64,000 nucleotides of DNA, from the NCBI GenBank assembly GCA_025758065.1, contig CP107199.1, positions 970,001 through 1,034,000 on the forward strand. The letters run 5' to 3'. Below, piece after piece: positions 25,030 to 33,774 of this stretch. This DNA comes from Lachnospiraceae bacterium (GTDB lineage Bacteria > Bacillota > Clostridia > Lachnospirales > Lachnospiraceae). Within the stretch, counting starts at the first letter, position 1; each line of letters begins with the position of its first letter. Below the pieces are notes generated by a model, which searched no databases, was not told the DNA's origin, and saw only the letters and a list, made by a program, of their open reading frames with translations. The position numbers and the translations under genes were made by a program.

Positions 25030-26007
25030 TTATAAGCTTCTTGCCTGCTCTACTGCAGCTCTTACCAGCTTCAGATCCTGCTCTGTTGCCAGTGTGCAGT
25101 CTGCGCCAAGGATAAAGCTGTCTCTTCCGAAGTTTTCAACAACCTTAATAACTTCTCTTCTTACGTCATATTCATCACCATCTACCAGAACACCACTGCG
25201 GTTCTCTAATCCGCCAAGGATGGTCTTTCCAGGGAACTGCTTCTTGCCATCTTCCAGGCTCATTGGAGCTTCATATACACCCCAGTTTACAACGTCAGAC
25301 AGTGCAGCGTAGTCCTCATCATATCTCTTCATGTTCAGTCCACTCTTGCACATATGTAAGAAGCAGTAGCCGCCTGCATCTTTGATGGCTTTCATGATCT
25401 TTAAGTCAAATGGCTTGATCCATTTTGCAAACTCTTCGTCTGTATACCATCTGGTCTCTGCACCTAAGCCTGCGTAATATACAGAATCAACACCTGCATC
25501 CTTGATGTATCTTTCTGCCAGGATACACATACCATCAGCAATCCTCTCCATAGAATCTAACATCTTTTTCTCATCCCAACGGAGGAAATCTACCTGCATC
25601 TGACGAACCTGATCGTAATTGTAACCTTCACCCATTCTCTCTAATGGATGGATACCGGAAGCGCACATACCATGTAAGGTACCCATGGTAAAAGCATCCT
25701 TATCAGCGCCATCTAAGATCTTCTTGGTCATTTCGATCTGATCTTCAATGATATTGGTATTTCTGCTGAAAGATGGGATCAGTTCATAGTAATCCTTTGG
25801 AGTGCGGATCATTCCATAGTAAGGTACCAAATGCTCATTCATAACCTTTACAATATCTGTATCGGTCTCTTTAAAGAATTTTAAATGAGCAGCTACTGCC
25901 TCATCACCCACTGCCTGATTCTTTGGGAAATGCAGGGAAAAAGATGATGGGATCGCATCTACATGCTTTCCTTCAATTGCCGCAATTACTCTTTCACGCT
26001 TTGTCAT
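25030..26007 (-). CDS. UroD-superfamily protein, corrinoid methyltransferase-like
   Basis: 325 residues of the uroporphyrinogen decarboxylase fold. The zinc motif of methylcobamide methyltransferases is visible: His and Cys in FLHMCKSG near 230 and a second Cys in ILGADCTLA near 305; the N-terminal substrate motifs of true UroD are absent. So it probably moves methyl groups (MtaA/MtbA-like) rather than making heme. Start ATG 26007 with AGGAGG eight bases upstream. It has a strong promoter. No corrinoid protein or substrate methyltransferase is nearby, so the substrate is open. Confidence 0.85.
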   Translation of the reverse strand: MTKRERVIAAIEGKHVDAIPSSFSLHFPKNQAVGDEAVAAHLKFFKETDTDIVKVMNEHLVPYYGMIRTPKDYYELIPSFSRNTNIIEDQIEMTKKILDGADKDAFTMGTLHGMCASGIHPLERMGEGYNYDQVRQMQVDFLRWDEKKMLDSMERIADGMCILAERYIKDAGVDSVYYAGLGAETRWYTDEEFAKWIKPFDLKIMKAIKDAGGYCFLHMCKSGLNMKRYDEDYAALSDVVNWGVYEAPMSLEDGKKQFPGKTILGGLENRSGVLVDGDEYDVRREVIKVVENFGRDSFILGADCTLATEQDLKLVRAAVEQARSL

Positions 26008-26061
26008 TTTACTGTTCCTCCTGATATTCTTTTTAATATTCTTTGTAATATTATTATAGTC

Positions 26062-26090
26062 ATTGTAGACCTTATTTTCTGTAATGTCAA
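26062..26090 (-). promoter_or_regulatory. Promoter of the UroD-like gene
   Basis: Minus strand TTGACA (26085-26090), 17-bp spacer, TACAAT (26062-26067). Near-consensus, 55 bp upstream of ATG 26007. Confidence 0.8.
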
Positions 26091-26171
26091 TAGTGTTTTC
26101 CTGTAATTTGCACAATTTATTTTTTGTAAGCGCTTTCTTTTTGCCCATTTCGCACAAAAGCGCAAAAGTAT

Positions 26172-26226
26172 AAAAGGCAGCCCATAAAACGGCTGCCTTT
26201 TATATTACCCACTTTTCAAGTGGGTT
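26172..26226 (-). terminator. Double hairpin terminator of the cation ATPase gene
   Basis: Two adjacent stems: ACCCACTT-TTC-AAGTGGGT (about 26207-26226) and AAAAGGCAGCC...GGCTGCCTTTT (26172-26201), the latter followed on the minus strand by T residues. Confidence 0.8.
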
Positions 26227-26305
26227 TCAAGTAGTTTTTCACATTTTTTACATTTTTTTACATTTTTCCTTATTTGATACCATTGACATCAGATCACTCA
26301 CTGCT

Positions 26306-28936
26306 TTACGCATTTATGATCTTACGTCTTAACTGGATAATGGCTGTAGGAATAAAAGCCAGCACTGCCACCTGGACCATAGCTGTTACAGGCATAGTCT
26401 GTATCTGGAACAGTCCATGCAATCCCGGAATAAAAATAACCAGTCCAAGGAATGCAGCTCCTGCCGCAAATGCGTAAATACTGTAAGGATTAGTGGTAAA
26501 GCCCATCTTAAAAATGAACTGTTTGCCTCTGCAGTTAAAGCCATGGAACAGTCTTGCCAGAGTCAACGTGGAAAATGCCATGGTAGAAGCCATAGCCGCA
26601 CCACCATTTTTTAAGCCCAGATAAAAAGCGGTGATGACTGCAACTGCGATCATTGCACCCTGGGATACCATTTTTATCATAAAATCCCTTGTCATAAGAC
26701 CTTCTTTAGGATCTCTTGGCTTTTCTCTTAAAAGACCTTCATCTGCCGGTTCCATGCCGATGGCAAGAGCCGGCAGCGAATCCGTAAGAAGATTGATAAA
26801 CAGCAGCTGAACCGGGGCAAACGGCACTGGCAGTGCCATAAGGGATGTATACAGTACAGTGAAAATAGCAGCTGTGTTTCCAGAAAGCAGGTACAGCACT
26901 GCATTTTTAATATTTCTGTATACATTACGTCCGTTTGCAACCGCCTTGATGATCGTAGCAAAATTATCATCTGCAAGGATCATAGCTGCAGCATCCTTGG
27001 AAACCTCCGTTCCTGTGATGCCCATTGCTACGCCAATGTCCGCTTTCTTCAATGCCGGGGCATCATTTACGCCGTCACCGGTCATAGACACAATATTTCC
27101 GCGCCTCTGCCAGCCATCTACGATACGGATCTTATTTTCCGGTGAAACTCTGGCATAAACAGATATTTTATCGATCTTTTCATCCAGCTCTGCATCACTT
27201 AGAGCATCCAGCTCCATTCCTGTAAGAGCCATATCACCATCCTTGAAAATACCAATATGGCGGGCAATAGCGGTAGCTGTTACCTTATGGTCACCAGTGA
27301 TCATAACCGTTTTGATACCTGCCTGGGCGGCCTCTGCCACTGCCTTTACAGACTCCGGTCTTGGTGGGTCCACCATGGAAATAAGTCCTAAAAAGGTATA
27401 GCCGCATTCCGTGTCCACGCACAGAACCTCTTCTGACTCTTTATAGGCAAATGCCAGCACACGAAGTCCGTTTTCCGAAAATTTCTGATTCTCCAGGCGG
27501 ATCTTTTCTTTCTCTTCTTCTGTCATCGGACGGATGCCGTCACTGTAGCGCACATTAACACAGCGGTCCAGCAGCACATCCACAGCTCCTTTTGTAAGGA
27601 TCGTAGGAACACCGTGGATATAATATTTTGTACTCATCAGTTTCCGGTCTGAATCAAAAGGAACCTCTTCCATACGGCACATCACATTTCGCAGGGCATC
27701 CTCATGAACCCCCATTTTTCCTAAATAGCTTTCCGGAAGTACCTGTATATTGCGGAACATTTCAAGAAGAGCATATTCTGTAGGATCTCCAATGCCTTTT
27801 CCATCTACAATGCTGGAATCATTGGTAAGCACTGCATCATAAAGCAGATACCTCTGGGTCTGGTCAGTAATATCCATGTCTATGCCATTTATGACTTTTC
27901 CGTCTACATACACCTGCTGGACCGTCATTTTATTCTGGGTCAGTGTACCTGTTTTATCAGAACAGATCACAGATACGCAGCCCAGACTTTCTACGGCCTT
28001 TAACTTCTTGATAATAGCATTTTCTTTTGCCATTTTCTGGGTACCAAAGGCCTGGACAATGGTCACAATGGAAGTCAGGGCTTCCGGTATGGCTGCTACT
28101 GCCAGAGCCACTGCAAAAAGCAGTGAATCCAGAAGAGTCATTTTCCGGAACATGCAAAGAGCAAACACCAGCGCACAGACTATCATGATCAGCACTGCCA
28201 GCTTCCCGCTGAATTGATCCAGACTTTTCTGAAGGGGTGTTTTCCGCTCTTGCGCGCTGTTCATCAGTCCGGCTATTTTACCGATCTCTGTATTCATACC
28301 TGTAGCTGTGACCAGGACAGTAGCTCTTCCGTATGCTACCAGGCTTCCGGAATAAACCATGTTGGTGCGGTCTGCCAGCGCCACTTCCCCTTCCAGGGCC
28401 ATTTCCTGCTTATCTACATTGGTAGATTCTCCTGTAAGGGAGCTTTCATTTACCTGAAGGGAATAATTATGAAGGATCCTTCCGTCTGCAGCTACCATAT
28501 CTCCTGCTTCTAATTCCAGGATATCTCCCGGCACCACATCTTTGGCCGGCATTTCCTGTTTTATGCCATCCCTTATTACTTTTGCCGCCGGTGCTGACAG
28601 CTGTTTTAAACTCGCCAGTGATTTTTCTGCCTTTACATGCTGTATGGTTCCCAGGACTGCATTCATTACAAGGACAGCGAAAATAACGATGGTACTTTCC
28701 TCATTTCCGGAAAACATGGATATAATAGCTGCTCCGATCAGGATCACTACCATCAGGTCTTTAAACTGATCTAAAAAGACCTGAAACGGGCTTTTCTTTT
28801 TGCCCTCTTTGAGCATATTTTCTCCTGCTTCCAGACGTATTTTTCCCGCCTGCTCTGTAGTCAGTCCCTGTTCTGATGTCTGACAGGCCTTTAATGCCTC
28901 TTCAGGCGACAGGTTCCACATATTTTTTTCTGTCAT
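26306..28936 (-). CDS. P-type cation ATPase (Ca2+/Mn2+ exporter type)
   Basis: 876 residues, P2-type ATPase. TGES at 168-171 in the actuator domain, phosphorylated Asp327 in CSDKTGTLT, and GDGVNDAPALKKADIG in the P domain; N-terminal cation-ATPase domain and about ten membrane helices. Helix 4 reads AAIPEALTSIV (284-287 PEAL) where SERCA pumps have PEGL. Mn2+ riboswitch-controlled P-type ATPases are established Mn exporters (for example lactococcal YoaB), and a yybP-ykoY element precedes this gene, so Mn2+ export is favoured over Ca2+. AAGGAG lies nine bases before ATG 28936. A 56-bp family B remnant lies in the leader. Confidence 0.9.
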   Translation of the reverse strand: MTEKNMWNLSPEEALKACQTSEQGLTTEQAGKIRLEAGENMLKEGKKKSPFQVFLDQFKDLMVVILIGAAIISMFSGNEESTIVIFAVLVMNAVLGTIQHVKAEKSLASLKQLSAPAAKVIRDGIKQEMPAKDVVPGDILELEAGDMVAADGRILHNYSLQVNESSLTGESTNVDKQEMALEGEVALADRTNMVYSGSLVAYGRATVLVTATGMNTEIGKIAGLMNSAQERKTPLQKSLDQFSGKLAVLIMIVCALVFALCMFRKMTLLDSLLFAVALAVAAIPEALTSIVTIVQAFGTQKMAKENAIIKKLKAVESLGCVSVICSDKTGTLTQNKMTVQQVYVDGKVINGIDMDITDQTQRYLLYDAVLTNDSSIVDGKGIGDPTEYALLEMFRNIQVLPESYLGKMGVHEDALRNVMCRMEEVPFDSDRKLMSTKYYIHGVPTILTKGAVDVLLDRCVNVRYSDGIRPMTEEEKEKIRLENQKFSENGLRVLAFAYKESEEVLCVDTECGYTFLGLISMVDPPRPESVKAVAEAAQAGIKTVMITGDHKVTATAIARHIGIFKDGDMALTGMELDALSDAELDEKIDKISVYARVSPENKIRIVDGWQRRGNIVSMTGDGVNDAPALKKADIGVAMGITGTEVSKDAAAMILADDNFATIIKAVANGRNVYRNIKNAVLYLLSGNTAAIFTVLYTSLMALPVPFAPVQLLFINLLTDSLPALAIGMEPADEGLLREKPRDPKEGLMTRDFMIKMVSQGAMIAVAVITAFYLGLKNGGAAMASTMAFSTLTLARLFHGFNCRGKQFIFKMGFTTNPYSIYAFAAGAAFLGLVIFIPGLHGLFQIQTMPVTAMVQVAVLAFIPTAIIQLRRKIINA

Positions 28937-28955
28937 AATGCTCCACTCCTTCTTT

Positions 28956-29011
28956 ATGTTCTCCCAGAATCTTTTTGTACCTGATTTTATGAGAAGACTC
29001 CGAGAGGACAT
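28956..29011. repeat. Family B repeat, internally deleted copy (56 bp)
   Basis: ATGTTCTCCCAGAATCTTT...TTATGAGAAG followed at once by ACTCCGAGAGGACAT. Compared with the 163-bp copies, the central 107 bp are missing. It lies between the riboswitch terminator and the ATPase start codon. Confidence 0.8.
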
Positions 29012-29044
29012 CTTTTAGTATGCCAGGAAAAGTTCCTTTAAAAT

Positions 29045-29095
29045 CAAAAAAGCGGGACTTTTATTGCACAAAAAATATGCAATAAAAGTCTCGCT
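29045..29095 (-). terminator. Riboswitch expression-platform terminator
   Basis: 18-nt arms AGCGGGACTTTTATTGCA (29051-29068) and 29078-29095 pair with one mismatch around a 9-nt loop. On the minus strand it is followed by six T residues. It lies between the aptamer and the ATPase coding sequence, so it would be used for transcriptional control. Confidence 0.85.
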
Positions 29096-29109
29096 CCATT
29101 TACATATGT

Positions 29110-29200
29110 ACTGTCCGGCTGCAGGTCTAATGTATCTTCACTATCCTGCTGCGTGATGACGACCAGCACAACACCAAAAACCGGTGTGAACTACTCCCTG
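29110..29200 (-). promoter_or_regulatory. yybP-ykoY (Mn2+) riboswitch aptamer
   Basis: Minus strand RNA begins CAGGGAGUAGUU (ending near 29200), then a CACACC...GGUGUUGUG hairpin, GGUCGUCAUCACG, and closes with UUAGACCUG (CAGG/CCUG helix). The GGGAGUAG start, the GUCGUCAUCACG internal loop and GACCU near the 3' closing strand are the conserved parts of the yybP-ykoY class as I know it. It lies upstream of a cation ATPase and a terminator, the usual setting. Recognition is by eye; a covariance model search would settle it. Confidence 0.78.
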
Positions 29201-29213
29201 ATATCTGAACTTA

Positions 29214-29242
29214 AAATAACACAACCTGCGGCAAAATGTCAA
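29214..29242 (-). promoter_or_regulatory. Promoter of the riboswitch-ATPase transcript
   Basis: Minus strand TTGACA (29237-29242), 17-bp spacer, TTATTT (29214-29219), placing +1 a few bases before the aptamer. Confidence 0.7.
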
Positions 29243-29282
29243 CAGGTTTAATCCTGTTTTCCGGCTTTTTATCTGTATATTT

Positions 29283-30164
29283 TTATCTATACCGTTTTTT
29301 CATGGAAAATCCACGTCCGCTGACTTCACTGACACGGTTCACAACCATAAAGCTTTCAGGATCGATGGTATGGATCAGTTTTTCAATCTTTGGCACTTCC
29401 CTGTTGGAGATCACACTGAAGATCATCTGGGTCTGCTTCTTTAAATAGCCGGTCTCACCAGATAACATTGTCACGCCCCGGTCCATTTCTGCCAGGATGG
29501 CTTCGCGGATCTCCTGAGCATGTTCGCTGATGACTCTTACTTCTGTACGGGTAGTTCCCATTAACATCAGTTTATCTAAAACCAGTGTATAGGTCATGAC
29601 CAGGATCAGACCATAAAGTACCTTTTCCGGCGGATTTCCTACTGCCTGGACCAAAAGGATGCAAAAGTCAAACACATACATGGAAACAGAGACCGGGATC
29701 TTGAAATAATAGTTCAGCACCAGAGGGGGAATATCCATACCACCAGTAGATGCGCCTGCACGGATCACGATCCCTAATGAACCGCCAATGCCAAGTCCCG
29801 AAAAAACAGTGCATAAAAACAGATCCTGTGTCAATACAAGATCGCCGAAAAGCTTTTCAAAAAATCCAAGGGCGATCGGATAAACAAAGGTACTCACAAC
29901 CGTTGTAAGGGCAAATTTACGTCCCATAACCTTCCAGCCGATAAGAAGCATGGTCACATTAAATATAAATACAAAAGAAGCTACCGGCACTCCAAAGGTA
30001 CGGTTTAATGCCAGACCAATACCTGTAGTTCCGCCTGTCAGCAGCCCCGCCGGCATTAAAAACAGTTTCACAGCCAGTGCATACAATATATTTCCCAATA
30101 TGACCACAGCCAGGGAACCTGCTTTCTGTGCATGGTCTTTCCAGTTTTCTGCTTTTGTTTCCAT
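29283..30164 (-). CDS. YitT family membrane protein
   Basis: 293 residues: five to six hydrophobic helices (about 20-190) followed by a soluble DUF2179 domain (about 210-290), the standard YitT layout. LFLMPAGLLTGGTTGIGLALN and GASTGGMDIPPLVL are family-typical. Function is not established; some relatives are linked to transport. GGAGGAGGTTACG precedes ATG 30164. A terminator lies 60 bp upstream, so it has its own promoter; downstream is the Mn riboswitch promoter. Confidence 0.92.
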   Translation of the reverse strand: METKAENWKDHAQKAGSLAVVILGNILYALAVKLFLMPAGLLTGGTTGIGLALNRTFGVPVASFVFIFNVTMLLIGWKVMGRKFALTTVVSTFVYPIALGFFEKLFGDLVLTQDLFLCTVFSGLGIGGSLGIVIRAGASTGGMDIPPLVLNYYFKIPVSVSMYVFDFCILLVQAVGNPPEKVLYGLILVMTYTLVLDKLMLMGTTRTEVRVISEHAQEIREAILAEMDRGVTMLSGETGYLKKQTQMIFSVISNREVPKIEKLIHTIDPESFMVVNRVSEVSGRGFSMKKRYR

Positions 30165-30222
30165 CGTAACCTCCTCCTGAATCAGTGAACGCGCCACTGG
30201 CGTGTTCTCCATATGCTTTGGC

Positions 30223-30260
30223 AAAAAAAACGCCTGTCAGGGAATTTTCCCTAACAGACG
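30223..30260 (-). terminator. Terminator of the 30342-31352 gene
   Basis: CGCCTGTCAGGGAA (30231-30244) pairs with TTCCCTAACAGACG (30247-30260) with two mismatches. On the minus strand eight T residues follow (30223-30230). About 80 bp after the stop codon. Confidence 0.85.
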
Positions 30261-30341
30261 TGGATCAAGGCTTCTGCCTAATACAGTTTTCAGTATAAAG
30301 AACAGATGGGATTCTGTCAAGACAGATCCCGCTGGAAATAT

Positions 30342-31352
30342 TTATTGATAATCATTTATAAGAAACAATGGCTTTATGGCCATAATCTCATCATACTCTT
30401 CCTGAGATACCTGAACCTGGGAATTAACCTGTTTCAGGTCTGCTTTTACCTGTTCCAAGGCTGCTATCTGGCTGTCTGCCCGTCCCTGACAGATCACCTG
30501 GATCATCCATTGAAGAGTAACAGGATGCAGATAACGAAATGGGATCTGCATTCCTTTAGTATAATCTTTGCCATATTTTTCCACTGCCTCTTCTGCTGCT
30601 GCAAGCCGGCTTTCAATGGCTTCCCGGTTATTGCGGCTGGTCGGCATTACATTGGCTCCAGAAAAAAGAAAGATCGCTGCAATACCAAACAAAACAAACC
30701 ATACTGCAAAAGGTGCCTGCGTCCTTAGGGAAATAACACCGTATGTCAAAGCTGCTATACCTAAAAGAACGAAAAATAACGCTCCCCATTTATAATAAGG
30801 TTTTGTCTGTTCATATGTACGTTTTTTACGGGCCGCATTGGAAAGCTCTGTAAAAAGCACTGGTTTTTGTTCCAGATACTCTTTTGCCTCAAGCAGCTGT
30901 TCTACTGTTTCCCCTGCTTTTTCACTTAGTGGTACTGTTTTTTTCTGCCTCTTTAGTTTCTCTTCTTCTGCCATGCGGACTTCCGCTGCATGACTGACTG
31001 TTTTGATCTGGGGAAAATCCTGCCGGATCCATGAAAGAAATATGTCCACCTGATCTTCATATTTAAAGTTACACTGCTTTTCCTTACCATCCTCATATAC
31101 AACTACCAGATAAGGGATCGTAGCAAACATACCTTTCCCGCTGAATCCTCCTTTGCTCATAGCAACACGCTTAAAAACACGGGAAACGGATCTGACCGGT
31201 ATATAATACTGGCGGTCAATATAAAAGCTGTTCAGATACAGTGCCTTTTTACCAACCCCGCAGGGACCGATCTTTTTGCAGTTTTTCCGGTCTGCCAGAA
31301 GCTCTTCTTCAGATAATCCATCATTTCCAAGTTTTTGCGGCTTTAAGAACAT
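30342..31352 (-). CDS. Hypothetical membrane protein
   Basis: 336 residues; family not recognised. The first 120 residues are soluble and strand-rich with a PIPVRSVSRVFKRVAMSKGGFSGKG-like segment that resembles a PH-type fold; 130-190 are charged helices; two transmembrane helices lie near 195-215 and 222-243 (YKWGALFFVLLGIAAL and WFVLFGIAAIFLF); a helical tail follows. The short loop between the membrane helices suggests a hairpin anchor with both soluble parts on the same side. GGGAGG lies nine bases before ATG 31352. It follows the CstA gene by 36 bp and may be co-transcribed. Confidence 0.75.
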   Translation of the reverse strand: MFLKPQKLGNDGLSEEELLADRKNCKKIGPCGVGKKALYLNSFYIDRQYYIPVRSVSRVFKRVAMSKGGFSGKGMFATIPYLVVVYEDGKEKQCNFKYEDQVDIFLSWIRQDFPQIKTVSHAAEVRMAEEEKLKRQKKTVPLSEKAGETVEQLLEAKEYLEQKPVLFTELSNAARKKRTYEQTKPYYKWGALFFVLLGIAALTYGVISLRTQAPFAVWFVLFGIAAIFLFSGANVMPTSRNNREAIESRLAAAEEAVEKYGKDYTKGMQIPFRYLHPVTLQWMIQVICQGRADSQIAALEQVKADLKQVNSQVQVSQEEYDEIMAIKPLFLINDYQ

Positions 31353-31388
31353 ACCGATCCGCCTCCCTTTTTTATACATCTTTTATAG

Positions 31389-32831
31389 TTATGCAGCCTG
31401 CTGCTGTTTCTTTGTTGCATGAAGGAAAATCCCCAGGAATACAACTGCCAGGATCAAACCGACCGGATATGCAACACCAACCCCCAGATTCAGGCACTCT
31501 GGTGCGCAGAAGAAATACGTCATGGATACCGCACTCATAAAAGTGCCAGGTACTGCTGCGATCCAGTAATTCTTTTTTGCCTTATACAGATACATTGCTG
31601 CAGTCCACAAAACGATCATAGCCAGCGTCTGATTGGTCCAGCTGAAATATCTCCATACAATGCTGTAATCCATATGTCCAACAATAGCACCTATACCTAA
31701 TAGCGGAACACACAAATATAAGCGATTTTTCCAATGTTTCTGATCGATCTTAAACCAGTCAGCCAGTGTCAGTCTGGCACTTCTGAATGCTGTATCACCA
31801 GAAGTGATCGGGCATGCGATAACACCTAACATTGCGAGGGCAATACCAACACCACCCATTGTTTTCTTACATACATCATAGATTGCTGCTGACTGACCAT
31901 TCTTCATGATCTCAGCAAGACCTGTATTTAATCCACCTGTTACCTCATACAGGGAACAGCCAGCTGCAGCCCATATCAGCGCGATAACGCCTTCGCATAC
32001 CATGGCACCATAGAATACAAAATGTCCCTGCTTTTCTGACTTCATGCAGCGTGCCATCAACGGAGACTGTGTTGCATGGAAACCGGAAATTGCACCGCAT
32101 GCAACAGTAATAAACATAAAGCTCCATATTGGAGTTGCACTTGGATGCATATTTCTAAAATTAGTCCAAATCTCTGGGATCGTATATTCCGGTTTTGTGA
32201 AAATACCAAATGCAACGCCCAGTGCCATGATGATCAGACAGATACCAAAAATCGGGTATATCTTACCAATGATCTTATCAATGGAAATGAATGTTGCGAT
32301 AAAGTAATAAGCCAGAATGATCCACAGCCACAATTCTTTATTGGCTGCCAGTCCGCTTACACCGCTGTTTCCAAACAATGTCACAATAAGACCTGCAGGT
32401 CCTACTGCAAATACAGTACCTACCATAACAAGAAGTACTACACTGAATACACGCATTACATTCTGCATCAGATGTCCCAGATAAATACCGCATACTTCGG
32501 AGATAGATGCACCATCATTTCTTTCAGACATCATACCAGAGAAAAAATCATGGACACCACCAGCGAAGATAGTACCAAATGTGATCCATAAAAATACCAC
32601 AGGCCCCCAGAGTGCGCCTTGAAGTGCACCAAAGATCGGTCCTAATCCAGCGATATTTAATAACTGGATCAGAAACAATTTCCACTGAGGCATGACTACA
32701 TAATCTACACCATCATTGATCTTTACCGCCGGCGTTTCACGATCATCGGGGCTGAAAATGTTATTTACAATATTGCCGTAAACAAAATAACCTCCGATCA
32801 GCAAAACCAGACAAATGATAAAACTTAACAT
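31389..32831 (-). CDS. CstA-family transporter (carbon starvation / pyruvate type)
   Basis: 480 residues, about thirteen hydrophobic helices, the short Gram-positive form of the CstA family (E. coli CstA and BtsT are near 700). GPIFGALQGALWGPVVFLWI and SGFHATQSPLMARCMKSE are family motifs. E. coli homologs import pyruvate or peptides and BtsT is induced by a LytS/LytTR system; the same kind of two-component system is encoded just upstream here. GGAGGGGACAT precedes ATG 32831. Two 11-bp direct repeats upstream of the -35 fit LytTR control. Pyruvate as substrate is inferred. Confidence 0.92.
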   Translation of the reverse strand: MLSFIICLVLLIGGYFVYGNIVNNIFSPDDRETPAVKINDGVDYVVMPQWKLFLIQLLNIAGLGPIFGALQGALWGPVVFLWITFGTIFAGGVHDFFSGMMSERNDGASISEVCGIYLGHLMQNVMRVFSVVLLVMVGTVFAVGPAGLIVTLFGNSGVSGLAANKELWLWIILAYYFIATFISIDKIIGKIYPIFGICLIIMALGVAFGIFTKPEYTIPEIWTNFRNMHPSATPIWSFMFITVACGAISGFHATQSPLMARCMKSEKQGHFVFYGAMVCEGVIALIWAAAGCSLYEVTGGLNTGLAEIMKNGQSAAIYDVCKKTMGGVGIALAMLGVIACPITSGDTAFRSARLTLADWFKIDQKHWKNRLYLCVPLLGIGAIVGHMDYSIVWRYFSWTNQTLAMIVLWTAAMYLYKAKKNYWIAAVPGTFMSAVSMTYFFCAPECLNLGVGVAYPVGLILAVVFLGIFLHATKKQQQAA

Positions 32832-32886
32832 ATGTCCCCTCCTTATAAATTGTTTATTTTGCCCATTTTTTTCTTTGAGCGTCCTC

Positions 32887-32915
32887 ATTGTACTTCAATA
32901 AAAACAATTTTAAAA
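32887..32915 (-). promoter_or_regulatory. cstA promoter with weak -35
   Basis: Minus strand TTTTAA (32910-32915), 17-bp spacer, TACAAT (32887-32892). A poor -35 with a good -10 fits activator dependence. Confidence 0.6.
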
Positions 32916-32924
32916 GAGTTTTTG

Positions 32925-32956
32925 CATGAACGGCAGTCTGTCATACATAAACGGCA
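32925..32956 (-). promoter_or_regulatory. LytTR-type direct-repeat operator
   Basis: On the minus strand TGCCGTTTATG (32946-32956) and TGCCGTTCATG (32925-32935), start to start 21 bp, ending 9 bp upstream of the -35. Tandem sites two helical turns apart are typical for LytTR activators such as YpdB and BtsR. Confidence 0.78.
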
Positions 32957-32989
32957 ATCCTGAAGGAATAAACAGCAGCCAGGTCCGTA

Positions 32990-33733
32990 TTATATGTTTA
33001 AGATCTGTTTTAAAGTCTTTAGCTTTTCTCTTCCCACAGGAAGAACTGTGTTTTCATATCCCTTTAATTTCAGAGCAAGACCATTTCTTGTCCACGGAAA
33101 TATTTCCGTAATGCATTCCAGATTTACCAAATAGCTTTTGTGAATCCTGAAAAAGCCATATAGATGCAGCTTTTTCTCCAGATCACCTAGCAACTGATTT
33201 ACCTCGTAGCTTCCTGTTTTTGTATGAAGCAGTGTCCCCCTCCCCTGTGTTTCCCCATATATGATCTGAGATATATCTAAAAAACGGATGCTGTGATTTA
33301 CCTGGACCGGAATCCTGACAGATGCCCCCACTGCTATTCCCCGGACTGCCTCTGCCTGTTCTTTGCTTTGTTCAGGATCTTTCATACATTTTTCAATTAC
33401 ATGACGTACCCGGTCCGGATCAAAAGGCTTCAAAATATAATCATCGATCTCCATTTCAAATGCCTTGGCTGCATAGCGGGAATAGGCAGTAGCAAACACA
33501 ATCTTTGCCTGGGGAAAAAGTTTTTTTACCGTTGCTGCCAAAGTTGTTCCTTCCATATCATTTAAGTTGATATCAATAAAAAGCATATCAAAATCATCTT
33601 CCTTATTAAATAGTTCTAAAGCGCTCCCGCCACTGTCTGCTTCCTTTACAATGCAATCCGGTTTTATATCTAAAATCTGGCTGATCAGTTCTTTTCTTGC
33701 CGGACGTTCATCATCAACAACTGCTATTTTCAT
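32990..33733 (-). CDS. LytTR-family response regulator
   Basis: 247 residues: receiver domain (1-120) with acidic pocket Asp8-Asp9, phospho-acceptor Asp54 in LFIDINLND and Lys near 104 (ILKPFDPD), then a LytTR DNA-binding domain (about 140-245, with FFRIHKSYLVNLECITEIFPW). Domain order and length fit BtsR/YpdB. It lies 41 bp after its kinase gene and next to the CstA gene, whose promoter carries matching repeats. GAGGAG precedes ATG. Confidence 0.95.
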   Translation of the reverse strand: MKIAVVDDERPARKELISQILDIKPDCIVKEADSGGSALELFNKEDDFDMLFIDINLNDMEGTTLAATVKKLFPQAKIVFATAYSRYAAKAFEMEIDDYILKPFDPDRVRHVIEKCMKDPEQSKEQAEAVRGIAVGASVRIPVQVNHSIRFLDISQIIYGETQGRGTLLHTKTGSYEVNQLLGDLEKKLHLYGFFRIHKSYLVNLECITEIFPWTRNGLALKLKGYENTVLPVGREKLKTLKQILNI

Positions 33734-33774
33734 TTGTTTTCTCCTCTTTTTCTGGCTTTTTCCCTTTTCAAGTG

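Noticed and set aside
25030..26007. True uroporphyrinogen decarboxylase (hemE)
   Set aside because: Lacks the N-terminal substrate motifs of HemE and has the His-x-Cys plus Cys zinc set of corrinoid methyltransferases.
29096..29200. NiCo or other metal riboswitch class
   Set aside because: The GGGAGUAG start and GUCGUCAUCACG loop fit yybP-ykoY better; the downstream gene is a P2-type ATPase common to that class.
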